Assembly (NCBI GenBank): GCA_022578965.1
Contig: MU400553.1
Span: forward strand, 248,001 to 312,000
Direction: 5' to 3'
Source: Xylaria sp. FL1777
Lineage: Eukaryota; Ascomycota; Sordariomycetes; Xylariales; Xylariaceae
DNA length: 64,000 nt
Both the position numbers and the translations under genes were made by a program. The notes below the pieces were generated by a model that worked only from the letters and a program-made list of their open reading frames with translations, made no database searches and was not told the origin of the DNA. Numbering within the stretch: position 1 is the stretch's first letter; every line of letters starts with the position of its first letter. Below are positions 1 to 12,115 of the stretch, piece by piece.

Positions 1-169
1 AATAAGTTAAAGCAAAAAAGCGCTATATAGCTAAAAAACAAAAACAGCACGTTAAAGCAATATAGCTATTACTAGTTGTTTTTTTAAAGTTTAATTAAAA
101 CGTACTAAACGTTTTGTTTAAGGTTAATTCTTTTTTTCTAGCTTTAGTTAGTTAAAGTATTAATAGTAA

Positions 170-1400
170 AACTAGTTTATAATTATTTCGGCAGTTTTTA
201 GGTGTTTTTTAGGTTTTTAAGTATTGTTAGTATATAAGTATTTTTTCTATTTAATAAAATACTTAATATTATTATTGTTTTAACGGAAATCTAGTATATT
301 TTTAACTTTATAGATGTTTTAATTTGTTTTTATTTTTAGTTATGTTTTAATAAGTATTTTAATAAGTGCTAGTTTTAGTAAAAAAATATAAAAAACAAAG
401 TAAATTTGTATGTTTTTTAGTAATAACAGTTTATAGTTAGTAAGTAAAATAACTTTTTTAATTTTAAAAGAACTAAGTTTTTTAAATTTTAATTTGTTGC
501 TTAGTTGTTTTGTTTTAATTTAAGAGATATTAGTATATATGTTTTGCTTTTGTTATAATAAGTAAACCTTGTTTTTTTTTTTAAAGGTTAGCTTTTTAGT
601 TCGTTTTTTATTATAATATTTTGTTATTTTTTGTTATAAAAACTAAAGGTGTAATTATAACTTAGTTTATAGCGTTTTAATTTTTGTTGTAATAGTCTTT
701 GCTTAAGGTATTATAGTTAAAATAACAAGTGCTTTTATTAGTGTTTTTTCTTGTTTTATAGTAGTTGCTTGTTATTTATAAACGGCTTTATATAAAAATA
801 TATTTATGTTTTTATTTGTTAACGTGTTATATAAGATTTGTGCTATTAGTAATAGTTTTACTTAATTGTTTTATTAATAGTTAATATAACTTCGTAAGTA
901 TTGTTTTAATATTTAGTTTAGTTTTTTTGTTTGTTTATTAGTTTATAGGTAATAAGCTGTTAAAAACTTAAGTTTAACGCTAATAAGTTTAAAAAAACTT
1001 GTTTTAAATTTAAAAATAAACAATTTATTTCGGTTTAAAACAATTCTTTTTAATAGTTTATGTTTATTTAAGTACTAGCGTATAAAAGCGTATGTAAGCT
1101 ACTTAGCTATAGCATCTTTTTTAAATAGTAAAAAGTAAGCATACTTAGTAAATCTGTTAATAATAACCTATATTTTATTGTATTGTACTTTTATAACCGG
1201 ATTAATTAATAAAGGTAGTACTATAATAAAATCTTAAGTAATAGTGTGCTATGCTTGTTTAAGTATTTGCATAAGTTATAGCAATTTGTAAAGCTTATGT
1301 TAGGCTGCTTTAGCTTTATTGCAAATGTTGCATTTCTTTATAATAGTCTTAACTATATTTTATAGTACTTTGTTATGTTCTGAATTTTTTAAGCGTAAAA
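170..1400 (-). pseudogene. Integrase and chromodomain relic of the chromovirus
   Basis: The minus strand shows the integrase N-terminal zinc domain (His near 1,377, then KKCNICNKAKAA at about 1,330-1,295), followed by the catalytic core. The first catalytic Asp survives in a QDFIIVLPL segment near 1,230. The second, normally in RIVSDRD, is now RIVLNRN (Asn, near 1,030). The Glu of the QTERLN motif is now Lys (QTKKLN, near 920). Both losses are single G-to-A changes, the RIP signature. Downstream come a K-K-L-T-F-K-K region, typical of the integrase C-terminal GPY-like part, and a chromodomain at about 330-170 with Y-K-V-K-N-I-L-D, Y-F-I-K-x-K-K-Y and K-P-K-K-H-L-K. Chromodomains steer such elements to H3K9-methylated chromatin. 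In-frame stops throughout make it a dead copy. Confidence 0.85.
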
Positions 1401-2429
1401 TATTATTATTATTTTTTATTATGGTTTTATTATAGTAATAACTTTTAGCAATTAGTTAAATTGCTAGTTTTGGTTTTTAAGACGTATTAGTTCTTGCGTT
1501 AACTATTAGTGCTTTTTTATTTTGTTGCATTTAAAGCAGTTTAAGCTATAGAAATACTTTATTTATTTTTATTAGTTTTTTCTCTGTAGTATTTTTTATA
1601 GCTTTTAATTTTATTTGTTTTTGTTCTAAAATTTTATAAGTTTTGTTTCTTTAGGTTTACTTAATAATTAAGTGTTCTAGTAGTTTATAATTAGTTTAGT
1701 AATTATATTATTTATAGTTATAGTTTTGTTTTTTTAAACATAACTTTTTTTTAGGCTATATTTTAAGCTTTAGTAGTTTAAAGTTTTTATAGTTCTGTAA
1801 GTTTGCTAACTGCGTTAATTTATTACTTTTTGTTGTTTGCTATTTTTAGTTAAACTATTTTTTTAGGTTATATATTAAACAACTTTAATTGTTCGTATAG
1901 CAAATATATCTTTTTGTAATTTGTTCTAATAACTGCAGAGCTTTTAAATAGTATTTATATGCTTGTTTATTTTAACTTGTATAAATAAAGCATTTAGATT
2001 TGTTTGGTGTAATATTTCTATTTTAACTTAGAACAGCAATTTTATACTTTTGCTTTAAAGATATATTTTTTAAGTTGTTTTGTTGTTTTTTATTGTTTTA
2101 AACTTTTATAACTTGTACTTTTTTTTTAGGTTAAGGAATCTTTTCTTTTTTATAGCTTTTTTTTCTGTTTTTTTTTTCAGATTAGCATTATTTTTAAAAG
2201 TGTTCTTTTTTTTTATAGTTGTAACATTTAACTTTAGACATATCTCAGAATTGTTATTTTTAAATTTTATTGATTTGCTTAAATCTTTGTTTAATATTTT
2301 CTTAAGTATTTTTTTTCTTGTTTTTTCTAGTTTTTTTAGTTTTAAAGTACTAGTTAAATAATTGTTAATTAATTATAATAGCTATATTAATATATGTATT
2401 AATTTTTGCTAGTTTATTTATTTTGTATA

Positions 2430-2870
2430 GTTTGTTTTAAATTTAAGTTTTAAGTTTACTATAAAATAAGTAAAACAGTGCAAGCTTAAGTAATTTTAAG
2501 ATTACTACTAATTGTTTAAATTTTATAACGTAATTTATTACTGCTTTTGTTTGTTTTAAGCAGTAAAGTGCTTTTTTTACGTGTTCTGCCTTTTAGGTAT
2601 TTTTAAATAGTGCTTTTATTTGATTTTTAAACTTAACATAGTTTTTAAAAATCTTTTTTGTTTTTAGCTTAAAGTTAGTTAACTTGTTAGCTTTTAAGAA
2701 ATCTTTTAAAATAAGTTAAAACTATTTTAGTATTTTTTCTGATAAGAATTATAAAATAGTTATTATTTTTTGGTTTTTTTTTATAATAGTAATAAAGTGC
2801 TATTTTAAATAAAGTTTAGCGTAGATTAAAAAGGCTTTTATATTTATGGATTTATTATAAAGCTTTAAAG
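2430..2870 (-). pseudogene. gag relic of the chromovirus
   Basis: In one minus-strand frame the sequence reads like a retrotransposon Gag core: a segment beginning with an SFKP-type motif, a helical stretch with A-L-Y-L, then a second part with Y-V-K-F-K-N-Q-I-K-A-L-F matching the family pattern FxxFxxxLxxxFGD, then an L-Y-C-L-K-Q-T-K-A-V-I-N-Y segment matching LxxLxQxxSxxxYxxxF. Stops inside it are TAA/TAG where Gln would fit. Weaker gag C-terminal similarity continues to about 2,000, including an N-I-A-I-I-I-N segment that fits the usual A-I-R-I-D motif. No intact zinc knuckle was found. The family is assigned by pattern, not by database match. Confidence 0.75.
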
Positions 2871-3959
2871 CAGTAGGTTTAAAACTTTTAATGTTTAACA
2901 TTTTTAATATTATAAATAATCTTGATAGTAAAAGCAGCAGTAGTAATAAAAGGTTAGGTTTTTTATTTTAAGTTATTACTTTAAGTATAGCAGTAATAAA
3001 AATAGGCGTTAAGTTTGCTAGTAGTAGTATTAGCGTTAATTATAGTATAATTATTTATTTAAAGCTTTAATTTATTGTTATAGTAGTAGTTATTATTGCT
3101 GCTTTAATTATTATAGCTAGTATTTATACTAGTTTAAAGGTTATAACGCTTAATATTTAAGCTGCTTTTTAAGCTAAAATAACTGGTTTGCTTTGTAGTA
3201 CTAACGTTAGTATTAGTTTTTTTTTATTGTTGCTGCTTAACTTTTTTTTTTTTGCTACTGCTTTTCTTTTAATAAAAGTAGCTAGTAAAAGTGCTAAGGT
3301 TTGTTATTTTAGTATATTACTAGTTCTAAAAGTTTTTAAAATCTTTAAACTTAATTTTTAACTTTTTATTTTTAGTAGCATAATTTAGATCTAGTTTATT
3401 AGTTATTAAGTAAAGTTTACTTACGTAATGTTATTTAGCATTTTTGTTTTTTAAATATTTTTTTAGTATACTTTTAAAAGTTTATTTTGTAAATTGTTTA
3501 TTATTTAACTTTTTATACTAGTATTTGTTTTTGTGTGTTAGGTTCTATTAATCAAAGAGCTATTAAAGTGTAACAGACCTATTATATATTAATATAACAG
3601 GTTTGCTTTTAAAGTTTTGATTTGCAAGTAATAATAAGATCTTTAACAGTAGTCCATTAAGGAAGTTTTCAAAGTACTTTTATTACTATGCATTAATAAA
3701 AGTTTTAAAAAATTAAAAGTAATAAATATATTAATGCTTAGTAATTATAAAGAAAATTAATAGCTAAAAAGCTAAAAACTAAGTAAGTAACTAAATATAA
3801 GAAGTGCATAATTATATAAATAAAAAAAACAGTAGTAGTAATCTATAAACGTTGCTTTTTTTAATAAGCTTAATGCTATATTGTTTTAAGTTTGTAGCTT
3901 AATAAACTTAACGCTTAAATTTATTAAGTCTAAGGCTTAATAAACTTAACGCTTGAGTT

Positions 3960-4115
3960 TGTTGAGTTTATACATTAAACCCTTATAGTGGTTTAAATAC
4001 ATATTTTCTCAACAAATAGGACTTTTTCTGCGCATGCCTTTTCTACACCTGGCCTCTTAACTAGCCTAGTTAGCCTATTTCGTAACAGTTTAGTTAACCA
4101 GGAATTAATGCTTAA
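3960..4115. other. Island of unmutated, normal-composition DNA
   Basis: About 150 bp with mixed composition and intact CpA, CpG and CC/GG dinucleotides (for example around 4,028-4,065, with TGCGCATGCC and CACCTGGCCTC) interrupt the AT-rich block. The flanks at 3,895-3,955 carry two copies of a TTAATAAACTTAACGCTT repeat. It encodes nothing visible. It may be a fragment inserted after RIP stopped acting, or a stretch too short or too unique to be targeted. Confidence 0.6.
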
Positions 4116-4499
4116 AAACTGCTATTATATATTTTTTTTTTTTTTAGGCAAAAGAAATCTTGAAAAGTACTATTGTAAACTATATAAGGCTCTTAGTTAG
4201 CATATAAACAATAAGGTAAATATGTAGCAATTATATAAATAATTTTTATTTTGCTAATGTAAATAATAGCGTTAGTAGCTTTTTATAGGATTATATTTGC
4301 TATAGTTATTTTTAAACTGTTGTGCTTGCAAAGTAATATAAAGTAAAAAAAAGTAATAAAAAATAATAATATAATAGCAGCAATAAAAAAAATTAAAACT
4401 TAATGAAATATTTAAAACTTTTAGGCTATTTATTTATAAAGGTTAATTTTACTTAAGAAATTATTTATAATTAAGTAGCTAAAATACAAACTTTTTAGT

Positions 4500-4970
4500 T
4501 TGCTTTTTGCTGCAAAATGAATAAAAGATGCAAAAAGAAATATTAATACTTAAAAAGAAATACATATATTACTAACAAAGCATAAATACTTAAGGAAAAA
4601 CTATATATTGCTAATAAAAAAAAGCATAAATACTTAAGGGAAAATTATATACTGCAGTTTTGTATAACTTAAGCTAAAACTAGCACGCTAGCAAAAAAAA
4701 GCATACTAAGATACTTAAAAGGAAATTACTTATTGCTAGCAAAAAGAGGCATAAACATTTAAAGGAAAGCTACATATTACTAGCAAAAAGACATAAAAAC
4801 ATTTAAAGGAAAGCTATATATTATACTGCAGCTTTGTATTATTTAAGCTAAAACTTGTACGTTAGCAGAAAAAAGCATACTAAAATACTTAAAAGAAAAT
4901 TACTTACTGCTAGCAAAAAAAGGCATAAATACTTAAGGAGAGGCTATATATTGCAGTATTAATAAGCATA
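4500..4970. repeat. Minisatellite-like array, roughly 50-bp units
   Basis: Degenerate tandem units built around TATTGCTAGCAAAAAGGCATAAA and TACTTAAAGGAAA repeat about eight times. A larger period of roughly 200 bp is marked by two copies of a segment with CTGCAGTTTTGTAT followed by TTAAGCTAAAACT (about 4,655 and 4,828). Related units appear on the other strand at 8,860-9,180. No conserved protein is recognisable. Confidence 0.6.
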
Positions 4971-5699
4971 AACTATATATATATATTTTGTATTATTATT
5001 TAAGCCACTATATTTAGCTAAAGAAATTAAGTTTATTTATGAAGCCTTAGTATATATAAACAATTAGTTGCTAATATAGTAATAATAGTAATAATAGTGG
5101 TAATAATAGTAGTAGTAATAATAGTAGTAATAAAAAATCCTTAGTATTTTTTAGAAAACTTTGATTTTTTTAAGTTAACTATTATTTGTAGTTATAATTT
5201 ATTATTAGATTAAATGTAAGCATTAAAGCGTAATAAACTTAATTTATTAAAAAGGCTAATTATTACTATAAAATAAAGCATACTTTTATTAAGTTTTTAT
5301 ATGTTTAAAAAGCTTACTAGTTTAATAAAATAGATATATGTTATATAGAAACTGCTTATATGCTTACAAACAGTTTTTAGCGTATATTTTTTTTTGCTGT
5401 TATTTTACTATTGTTTTTTTATTTAAGCAAGTTTATATAATTTAATAATTACTTTTTTATTTTAAGTTTAGCATTAAACTATAAACCTTTAGTAATAATT
5501 AAGCATTGTATTTTAAATAGTAGATCTTCTAAAATAGTTAAATATAAAAGATATAGCTTTAATTATTATAAAGATAACTTAATAAAACTAGCATTAGTTT
5601 TTAATATTATTTGCTAAAGATATAAATATATAAATAAGCTTTTAGGAAACTTTTGTATATTAATTAAAATATTTAGTATATTAAGTGCTTTAAACTTAA

Positions 5700-7560
5700 C
5701 CTTTAGCACATAAACTGTATTATTAGTTTAATAAATGTTTATATAATTAACTTACAAAATTAACACTTAGTTATTTTAGCACTTCTAGTACAATTAATTT
5801 TGCTAAACTTAATTAAAGTTATTTTAGCTTATAGCTTATATACTTAGTTCTTGATTAACTAGTACTAATAAATGCTTTTATACTTAATTGATTGTTAAAC
5901 TAGCTAAATTAGCACTTTAGCGCTTACATAATTTATAAATGCTTATATAATTAATTGTAGGTAATAAATGCTTGCTGCTTTTCGTACGCAGTAAGTACTT
6001 AATGCTTTTATATGTTTTAGCACTTTTAGTATTTGCATAATTAACTATTAATAGACGTTTAAACTTAGTTATTTTAGCACTTTTAGTATAGCTTACATAA
6101 TTAACCAATAAATACTTATAGCTTATATAATTAACTACTAGATTTAATTATTTTAGCACTCCTAGTTTTAGTTTATAGCTTATATAATTAACTAGTAAGT
6201 ATTTATATAACTAACTAGTAAACACGCAGTTATTGCTACTTTTTGTATGTTTTAATACTTTTTAGTGCTTTGTTTGCAGCTTATATAATTAATTAATAAA
6301 TACTAAATATATTACAGAACTTAGTTATTTTAACACTTTTTAATGCTTTGTTTGTATACTTAATTAACTAGTAAATGCTTATATAATTAATTACTAGTTT
6401 TTATTTTAGCATTTTTTAGTGCTTTGTTTTCTACTTTTTGTATGCTTTTATATGTTTTAGTATAGCTTGCATAATTACTAATAAATGCTTATATAATTAA
6501 CTAATAAATGCTTAGCTTATGCAATTAATGTTATTTTAGCATAGCTTAGTGCTTTGTTTGCATAATTAACTAATAAATGCTTATATAATAGTTATTACTT
6601 TTTGTTTATATGTTTTAGTATAGCTTACATAATTAACTAATAAATGCTTATATAATTAATTAATATGCTTAGTTTATAGCTTGCATAATTAATCCGGTAA
6701 ACATATTGCTACTTTTTGTATGCTTTTGTATGTTTTAGCATTTTTTTATGCTTAGTTTATAGCTTATATAATAATTAACTAGTAAATGCTTTTATACTTT
6801 TAGTGCTTAGTTTATAGCTTATATAATATTAACCAGTAAATATTTTTGTATTTTTAGTGCTTAGTTTATAGCTTGCATAGTTAACTAGTAAATATACAAT
6901 TGCTAAAACTTTTTGTATTAATAATAGCTTATAATATATTATTATTTTTTTATTACTAAGTAATATATAAATGCCCTTAGATATCAGTAGTTATGCGTTA
7001 AACTAACTTATAATTAAGATTAATTTAATTAGTATAATATATAAGTAGGTAAATAAGTAGCTATAGCTCTTTGTGCAGTAAACTTAATGCAGTTAGCTTA
7101 GCATATGCTAAGATTAAAATTACTTAATTTTAGCAGCTATAGCTTTTTGCGCAATTATTATGTGTAATAAACTTAATGTAGTTAGCTAATTAATTAGTTA
7201 AAATTATTTAATTTTAGTGGTTATTAGCTATATTAAAGTTTATTTGTAGTAAGGGTAAAACTTAGTATAAACTAGGATTTAGTGGATTTAGCGCGTTTTG
7301 GCATTATATTTAGTTTACTAAATAAGTTTAATATGCTTTATAGCTATTAAGCATAACTTTGTTAATTAATTAAAGTTAACTTTTTTATATATTTATTGAT
7401 TTTTGTTGGCTTTAAAACATAGGTATAAAAAGTTTTATGCAAGTTTGCTAATCTTAAGAAAATATTTATATAGGATTTTTAAATTTATAGCTTATAAAAT
7501 ACTAAAAACAGTAAGTTTTAAAGTGGTTTTAATTTTAGTAATTAAGAAATTTATGGCGCT
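5700..7560 (+). repeat. Composite repeat, copy A (satellite array plus flank)
   Basis: From about 5,700 to 6,900 the plus strand carries many degenerate copies of a unit close to TATATAATTAACTAATAAATGCT, interspersed with TTATTTTAGCACTTTTAGT. This is followed at 7,060-7,560 by a non-tandem flank containing segments such as AAACTTAGTATAAACTAGGATTTAGTGGATTTAG. The same array and flank occur in reverse orientation at about 29,050-26,000 (copy B), so the two form a long, diverged inverted repeat. The identity has decayed through RIP-type changes and indels. Confidence 0.75.
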
Positions 7561-7959
7561 TTAATTAAAAAAGCATATTAAATTAAGCTAATTAAACATA
7601 GCTAGCTATTATAAGTTAGTTTTAGTAATTTAACTAATTGACTTTAATTAATTAACTAAAGGCAATATTATTTACTTTAGCATGCGTATATATATGTATA
7701 GTACATATAAAGCGGACTTATTTAAAAATACCTATGTTATAATTATATATATATATATTGCAATTCAATATAAATTATAAGCAATTAATTTTATAGCTTT
7801 TAGTAAAAAAGTATAAAACTTTAAATAATAATTAGTATTATTATATATTAGCGTTTTTTGGACTTAAGTTTATTTAAGATTAAGCAAGCTTGTTTTTTTG
7901 TTTAAAACATATTTTTGTTTTAGCTAAACGCTTAGCTTGTTAAGCACTTAAGTATAATA

Positions 7960-8190
7960 TATAAGTTGCTTTTGTTTTTAGTATTGCTATTATTGTTAGT
8001 ATTACTATTATTAGCATTACTATTATTAATACTGCTATTATTTTTAGTTTTATTATTAGATTTAGTTTTATTATTAAATTTAGTTTTATTGTTTAAATTC
8101 TGTTTTATTGTTAAATTTTGTTTTATTATTATTGCTATTATTATTATTGCTGTTGTTATTATTGCTGTTGTTATTTTAGCTTTAAAGTAT
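7960..8190. repeat. TTATTA/TTAGTA simple-sequence tract
   Basis: The tract is almost entirely TTA-, ATT- and GCT-type trinucleotide repeats (TATTATTAGCATTACTATTATTA and variants, then TTTAGTTTTATTATTA). It yields a Leu-rich reading frame of 91 codons starting at 7,966. The frame only reflects the low-complexity sequence, so I do not call it a gene. Confidence 0.7.
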
Positions 8191-8859
8191 AGTTACTTAT
8201 TTTATAAAGGGAAACTATTTTTATTTTATTTTATTAGCTAAAATCTTAAGAAATATTTAATATGTTGCTTAGTTTACTTTTAAGTATTACTATATAAAGC
8301 CTGCAGCTATTTTAATATTGTTAGATATATAAAAGCATACAATGCGTTCTTTTATTGTTTTGTTTATATTGCTTATATAGCAACTAAAAATATTAATTAA
8401 TTTATTTCTAATATTTTAATAACTGTTTAAATGCTGCTTAAATGTAATAAGTGCTATAAAAATAGCTATGTAGGCTATACTACACAATATTTTTAAGCTT
8501 AACTAATTTGCATATTTTTGTAAACTTTTAGTTTTAGGAAAAAAGATAACAACTTTAGCTAAAGGGCTAAAAGAAAGTATAAAAAGCTTTCGAACATAGT
8601 TTATGTTATACTATAAATAAATAATATGTAATGTTATATAAATAAAATGTATATATAAATGTTTTTTAATTAAGCTATAACTATATATAAGTTAAACTTT
8701 TTAGTTTTTGCAGCTTTATAATAATAAAGGCCTAAATACTTATTTTTTATGGTTGCTTTAGTATTATAGTTTTTGCTTGTAAATATTTTAAGTTTAAAGC
8801 TTTTTTAATGTGTTGTTTAAATTAACGCGTTTTATATTTTATACATCTTTTAGTTATGC

Positions 8860-9180
8860 GTTTTTTAGCTAATATATCTTTTAATGACAGGTTTTTAGCA
8901 ATATATTTCTTAGTTAATAAGTTTTTAGCGATGTATTTTTTGGTTTATAGATGTCTTTTAGTTAACAGGTGTATTAACAAGGATTCTCTTAGTTTATAGG
9001 AGTTTTTTGGTTTATAAGCATCTTTTAGCCAATAAGTATGTTAGCAAGGATCTTTTTGGTCTGTAAGTGTTTCTTTGTTAATAGGTATATCAGCAACATT
9101 TCTTTTAGTTAATAAGTTTACTTAAACCTTTTGCTTAGTTAGCTTATATTAGTTTTAACTTATATATATTAATGTTAGCT
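8860..9180 (-). repeat. Minisatellite-like array related to 4,500-4,970
   Basis: Repeated units on the plus strand include GGTTTATAAGCATCTTTTAG and GTTAATAAGTTTTTAGC, with a spacing of roughly 30-45 bp. Read on the minus strand, pieces such as TACTTATTGGCTAAAAGATGC resemble TACTTATTGCTAGCAAAAAG of the 4,500-4,970 array, and both are bordered by an AAGCTAAAACT-like sequence. They are probably inverted members of one family. Confidence 0.5.
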
Positions 9181-9561
9181 TTGCATTATTATATAAAAAA
9201 TACTGTTTATTTTCGCTAGTTTATATATCTTTGCTAGTTTATACTTATTTTATACCTAGCTTTTTATTAAGTAAATTAAATAGCTTAACTTTTTATTTGC
9301 TATACTTTTAACATTTTAGCTATTTTCTAAGTAATAGTGTTAAACTTACTGCTTTTAATATTTTATTTTGCTACTATACATTATTAAAGCAATACCTTTT
9401 TTTCTTTTAGCTTTAACAACACTTTTATTTATTTGGCTATATATATTTAGCCTACCAAGAAAATAGGAAACTAAGACATGCTTGCTGCTAAAAATAAACT
9501 AGAATAGCTTATTAAAAACAACAATAAACCTAATTATAATAACTATAATAATATTAAAACT

Positions 9562-12115
9562 TTGAACTTAAAGAGATCTAAGTATAAAGCTCATTATGCT
9601 AAAAAATATAATACTGATTATAGTTATTATAATAATATTAAAACTTTAGATTTAAAAAAGTTTAAGTGCAAAGCTTTTGCTTTTAACTACAAGCTAGTTA
9701 ACACTAAAGAATATAATACTAATTATGGTTATTATTATAATGTTAGAACTTTAGATTTAAATAAAGCTTCTGCTTTTAACTATAAGTCAGTTAGTACTAA
9801 AAAAGCTAAGTTAAACAATAGTATTATTATTTATAAAAAGGGCGACTAGACCTAAAACAACTACAGCTACTTTTAAGTAGTACTAAAAGCAGCTTTTTTA
9901 AATTCTGTTTATGCAACTTAAATACTTAAGGCTATCTTTAAAAGCATAGTACAAAGTATGGTCTAAGAAAAAATATTAAAAGAATGCCAAAAATACTTTA
10001 AAAAGCTTGGCTAGTTGTTTTATGCTAATAAAAAGGCATTTAAACAATATGTTAGCAAAACAACTAAAGATATCCTTAATTACTTTAAGAAATCTAAGGA
10101 TAAAGATATATTTACTAGATTTTATAATTAAACGGAGCTTTAATTATGGTTTAATTTTAGCTTTTTTAGCTTTTCTTTAAATACAGCATATAACTACGCA
10201 AAACTCTTCATTAACAATAATAATAATAATAATAATAACAATAATAATAACTATGCAATATTAGCAAACTATATAGCTAATAACTTATTTATAACGTTTA
10301 TTAGTATAAACTTTATAAAATAATGTATGGTTTTAGTTGTTTTACTGCTGTTAAGATAATAGTTACATACTTACTACAACGAAAAAGACTTTAAAACTAA
10401 AGAACTTAAGCTTAAGTACTTGTTTAATGCTTTTATAAATTGTAGTATAATTTACTTGATTTTTAGCATAAGATTAAACTGCAAAAAGCAGCTTTAGCAG
10501 TTTAAAAAGATTATTAATAGCAAAAATAAGCGTTTTAAGGAACTTTTTAATATATTACAAACTAGCATATATTTAAGCTTTGTTAAAAAACTGTTATTAA
10601 AACAAGACTTATATTTACTAAGGAAATTTTTGTTTAAGCAGCTTATAGTTTACTAGAACTTTTTTTATTGCCTAAAATATTGCTAGTTTAATTAATGCTT
10701 TTATAACTATATATATAGCACTTTAATTTAAATTACTGCTAAATATAATATTAGCTAATATAAGTTTAACAACTATTTTATTATTTTATTAATTAATTAT
10801 TTTAAAAAGAAGGTTTTTTACTTGTTTTATACTTAAAGCATACTTTTTATTTAAAAGATATTCTAGGATAGTAATACTACTTTATAGTAAGCATAATTGC
10901 AATTTAATATACTAAAGCAATGCAACCGAAATGCAATAAACTTAGATATTAACAAAGAAAACTTAACGCTTAAGCAGTTTTTATTTGAAATTATATATAA
11001 ACTATGCTATAAGCTATATAACTTAAAAAAAAACTACTTTTGTTTAAGTTTTAAAAAGCTTAAGTTTAAACTAGGCCTTAATTTAACAAGATTTCTGATA
11101 GTTTTTTTTGTTTATTACTTAATAAAGGCAACTATAGAAAAATGTCCGCAGTATAGTATTGCAATAAAAACAAAATACCGAAGTGCTTTAAATAATTATA
11201 ACTTTAATTTTATTTTTAGCTAAAATAAGGATTATTTAATTATAAAGTTTACTACTACTGCTGCTAATTATACGCAAAAAATGTTTAATTTTTATGTTAT
11301 AACAAATATAAGTGCAGTATTACAGTTGATTTTATAGAATAGCTTACTTGCTACGCTTTATAATACTATAAGCAATAAAGTTTAAAGTGTTTGTTTAAAG
11401 CTACAAAATATAAAATACTTTTAGCTAATGTTTGTAAAAAGTGCTTTACTTTTAGTTAAGCCATAAATTAAAAATAGCAGTTATAACTTTTTATGTTTAA
11501 AGTATAACGCGCTTTAGCTTTTAATAAGCATGCTTATATATTATAAGTATAACTATTATTTTTTAGGCAGTATATATAACTGCTAAAAGTGCTTAAATAA
11601 GTTTTCTTTAAGCAAAACCTATTATTTTTATAAGCAATACAACTATTTAAACAATAATAAAATTAAAAATTATTAAAACAGTTTTTTATGCTTATTTAAA
11701 AATTGCAACTTGTATATATAAAAGCACTATTTTATATAAAAACCACTTGTTAATTAGTATATTAGTGCTATATACTTTAAAGAACGCTTGCATTGCTACA
11801 ATAAGTATAATAAAACTTTTGCAAAAAAAGAAAATCTTAATCGGTATATTTACGCTATATACTTTAAAGAATACCTGTATTGCTGCAATAAGTATAACTT
11901 AACTTTTATACAAAAAAAATATTTCGATTAGTATATTTGTGCTATATACTTTAAAGAACGCTTGTATTGCTGCAATAAGTATAACAAACTTTTTACAACA
12001 AAAAAAAAGCTTAGTTAGTATAATTGCGCTGTATACCTTAAGGAACGCTTGTATAGCTGCAATAAGTGTAGTAAGACTTTTGCAAAAAAAGGAAAACTTA
12101 ATTAGTATATTTAAA
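9562..12115 (+). pseudogene. Long dead reading frame ending in a C2H2 zinc-finger array
   Basis: One plus-strand frame can be followed from about 9,562 to 11,223 with stops that are almost all TAA or TAG, as expected when CAA/CAG are mutated by RIP. It includes two open stretches of 95 and 108 codons (9,562-9,849 and 10,897-11,223). The same frame (modulo 3) resumes at about 11,494-12,115 as tandem C2H2 zinc fingers; between 11,224 and 11,490 a frame slip is possible. The last four fingers have an exact 87-bp period (units starting 11,767, 11,854, 11,941 and 12,028) and fit C-x2-C-x12-H-x4-H, with several Cys and His codons changed to Tyr. Earlier fingers are seen near 11,494 and 11,581. The N-terminal part, with an Asn/Lys-rich segment near 10,200-10,260, matches no family I recognise. 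It could be a transposon-encoded DNA-binding protein or a captured host gene. Confidence 0.6.
11680..12115 (+). repeat. 87-bp tandem repeat encoding degenerate C2H2 fingers
   Basis: Four units of exactly 87 bp (29 codons) begin at 11,767, 11,854, 11,941 and 12,028, each starting GCT-(A/G)TA-TAC and containing a K-E-x-L-Y-x-C-N-K-(Y/C) core, K-(T/L)-F, then L-N-x-Y. The second Cys is intact only in the last unit, where TGT remains. In the others it is TAT, and both zinc-binding His positions are TAT/TAC. The identical period shows that the array arose by tandem duplication before it was mutated. Confidence 0.75.

Larger units (their letters stand above)
150..2900 (-). mobile_element. Ty3/gypsy chromovirus relic (gag, integrase, chromodomain)
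   Basis: Read on the minus strand this is the ordered remnant of a chromodomain-bearing LTR retrotransposon: gag (about 2,870 to 2,430), then an integrase with its zinc-binding N-terminal domain (about 1,400 to 720), a C-terminal region, and a chromodomain (about 330 to 170). The order and spacing of gag, integrase and chromodomain fit fungal chromoviruses (Ty3/gypsy, Tf1/MAGGY type). Only about 1 kb separates gag from integrase, far less than protease, reverse transcriptase and RNase H need, so the central pol domains appear deleted. The left LTR would lie at or beyond the window edge; I could not define the right one. Every domain contains stops and missense changes of the RIP type, so it is non-functional. 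Confidence 0.85.

Noticed and set aside
1..200. Telomere at the left end
   Set aside because: No TTAGGG or CCCTAA array is present; the edge lies inside the chromovirus.
2080..2361. Phe/Leu-rich 93-codon frame that looks like a membrane protein
   Set aside because: Antisense of the Lys/Asn-rich gag C-terminal region; hydrophobicity comes from T-rich DNA.
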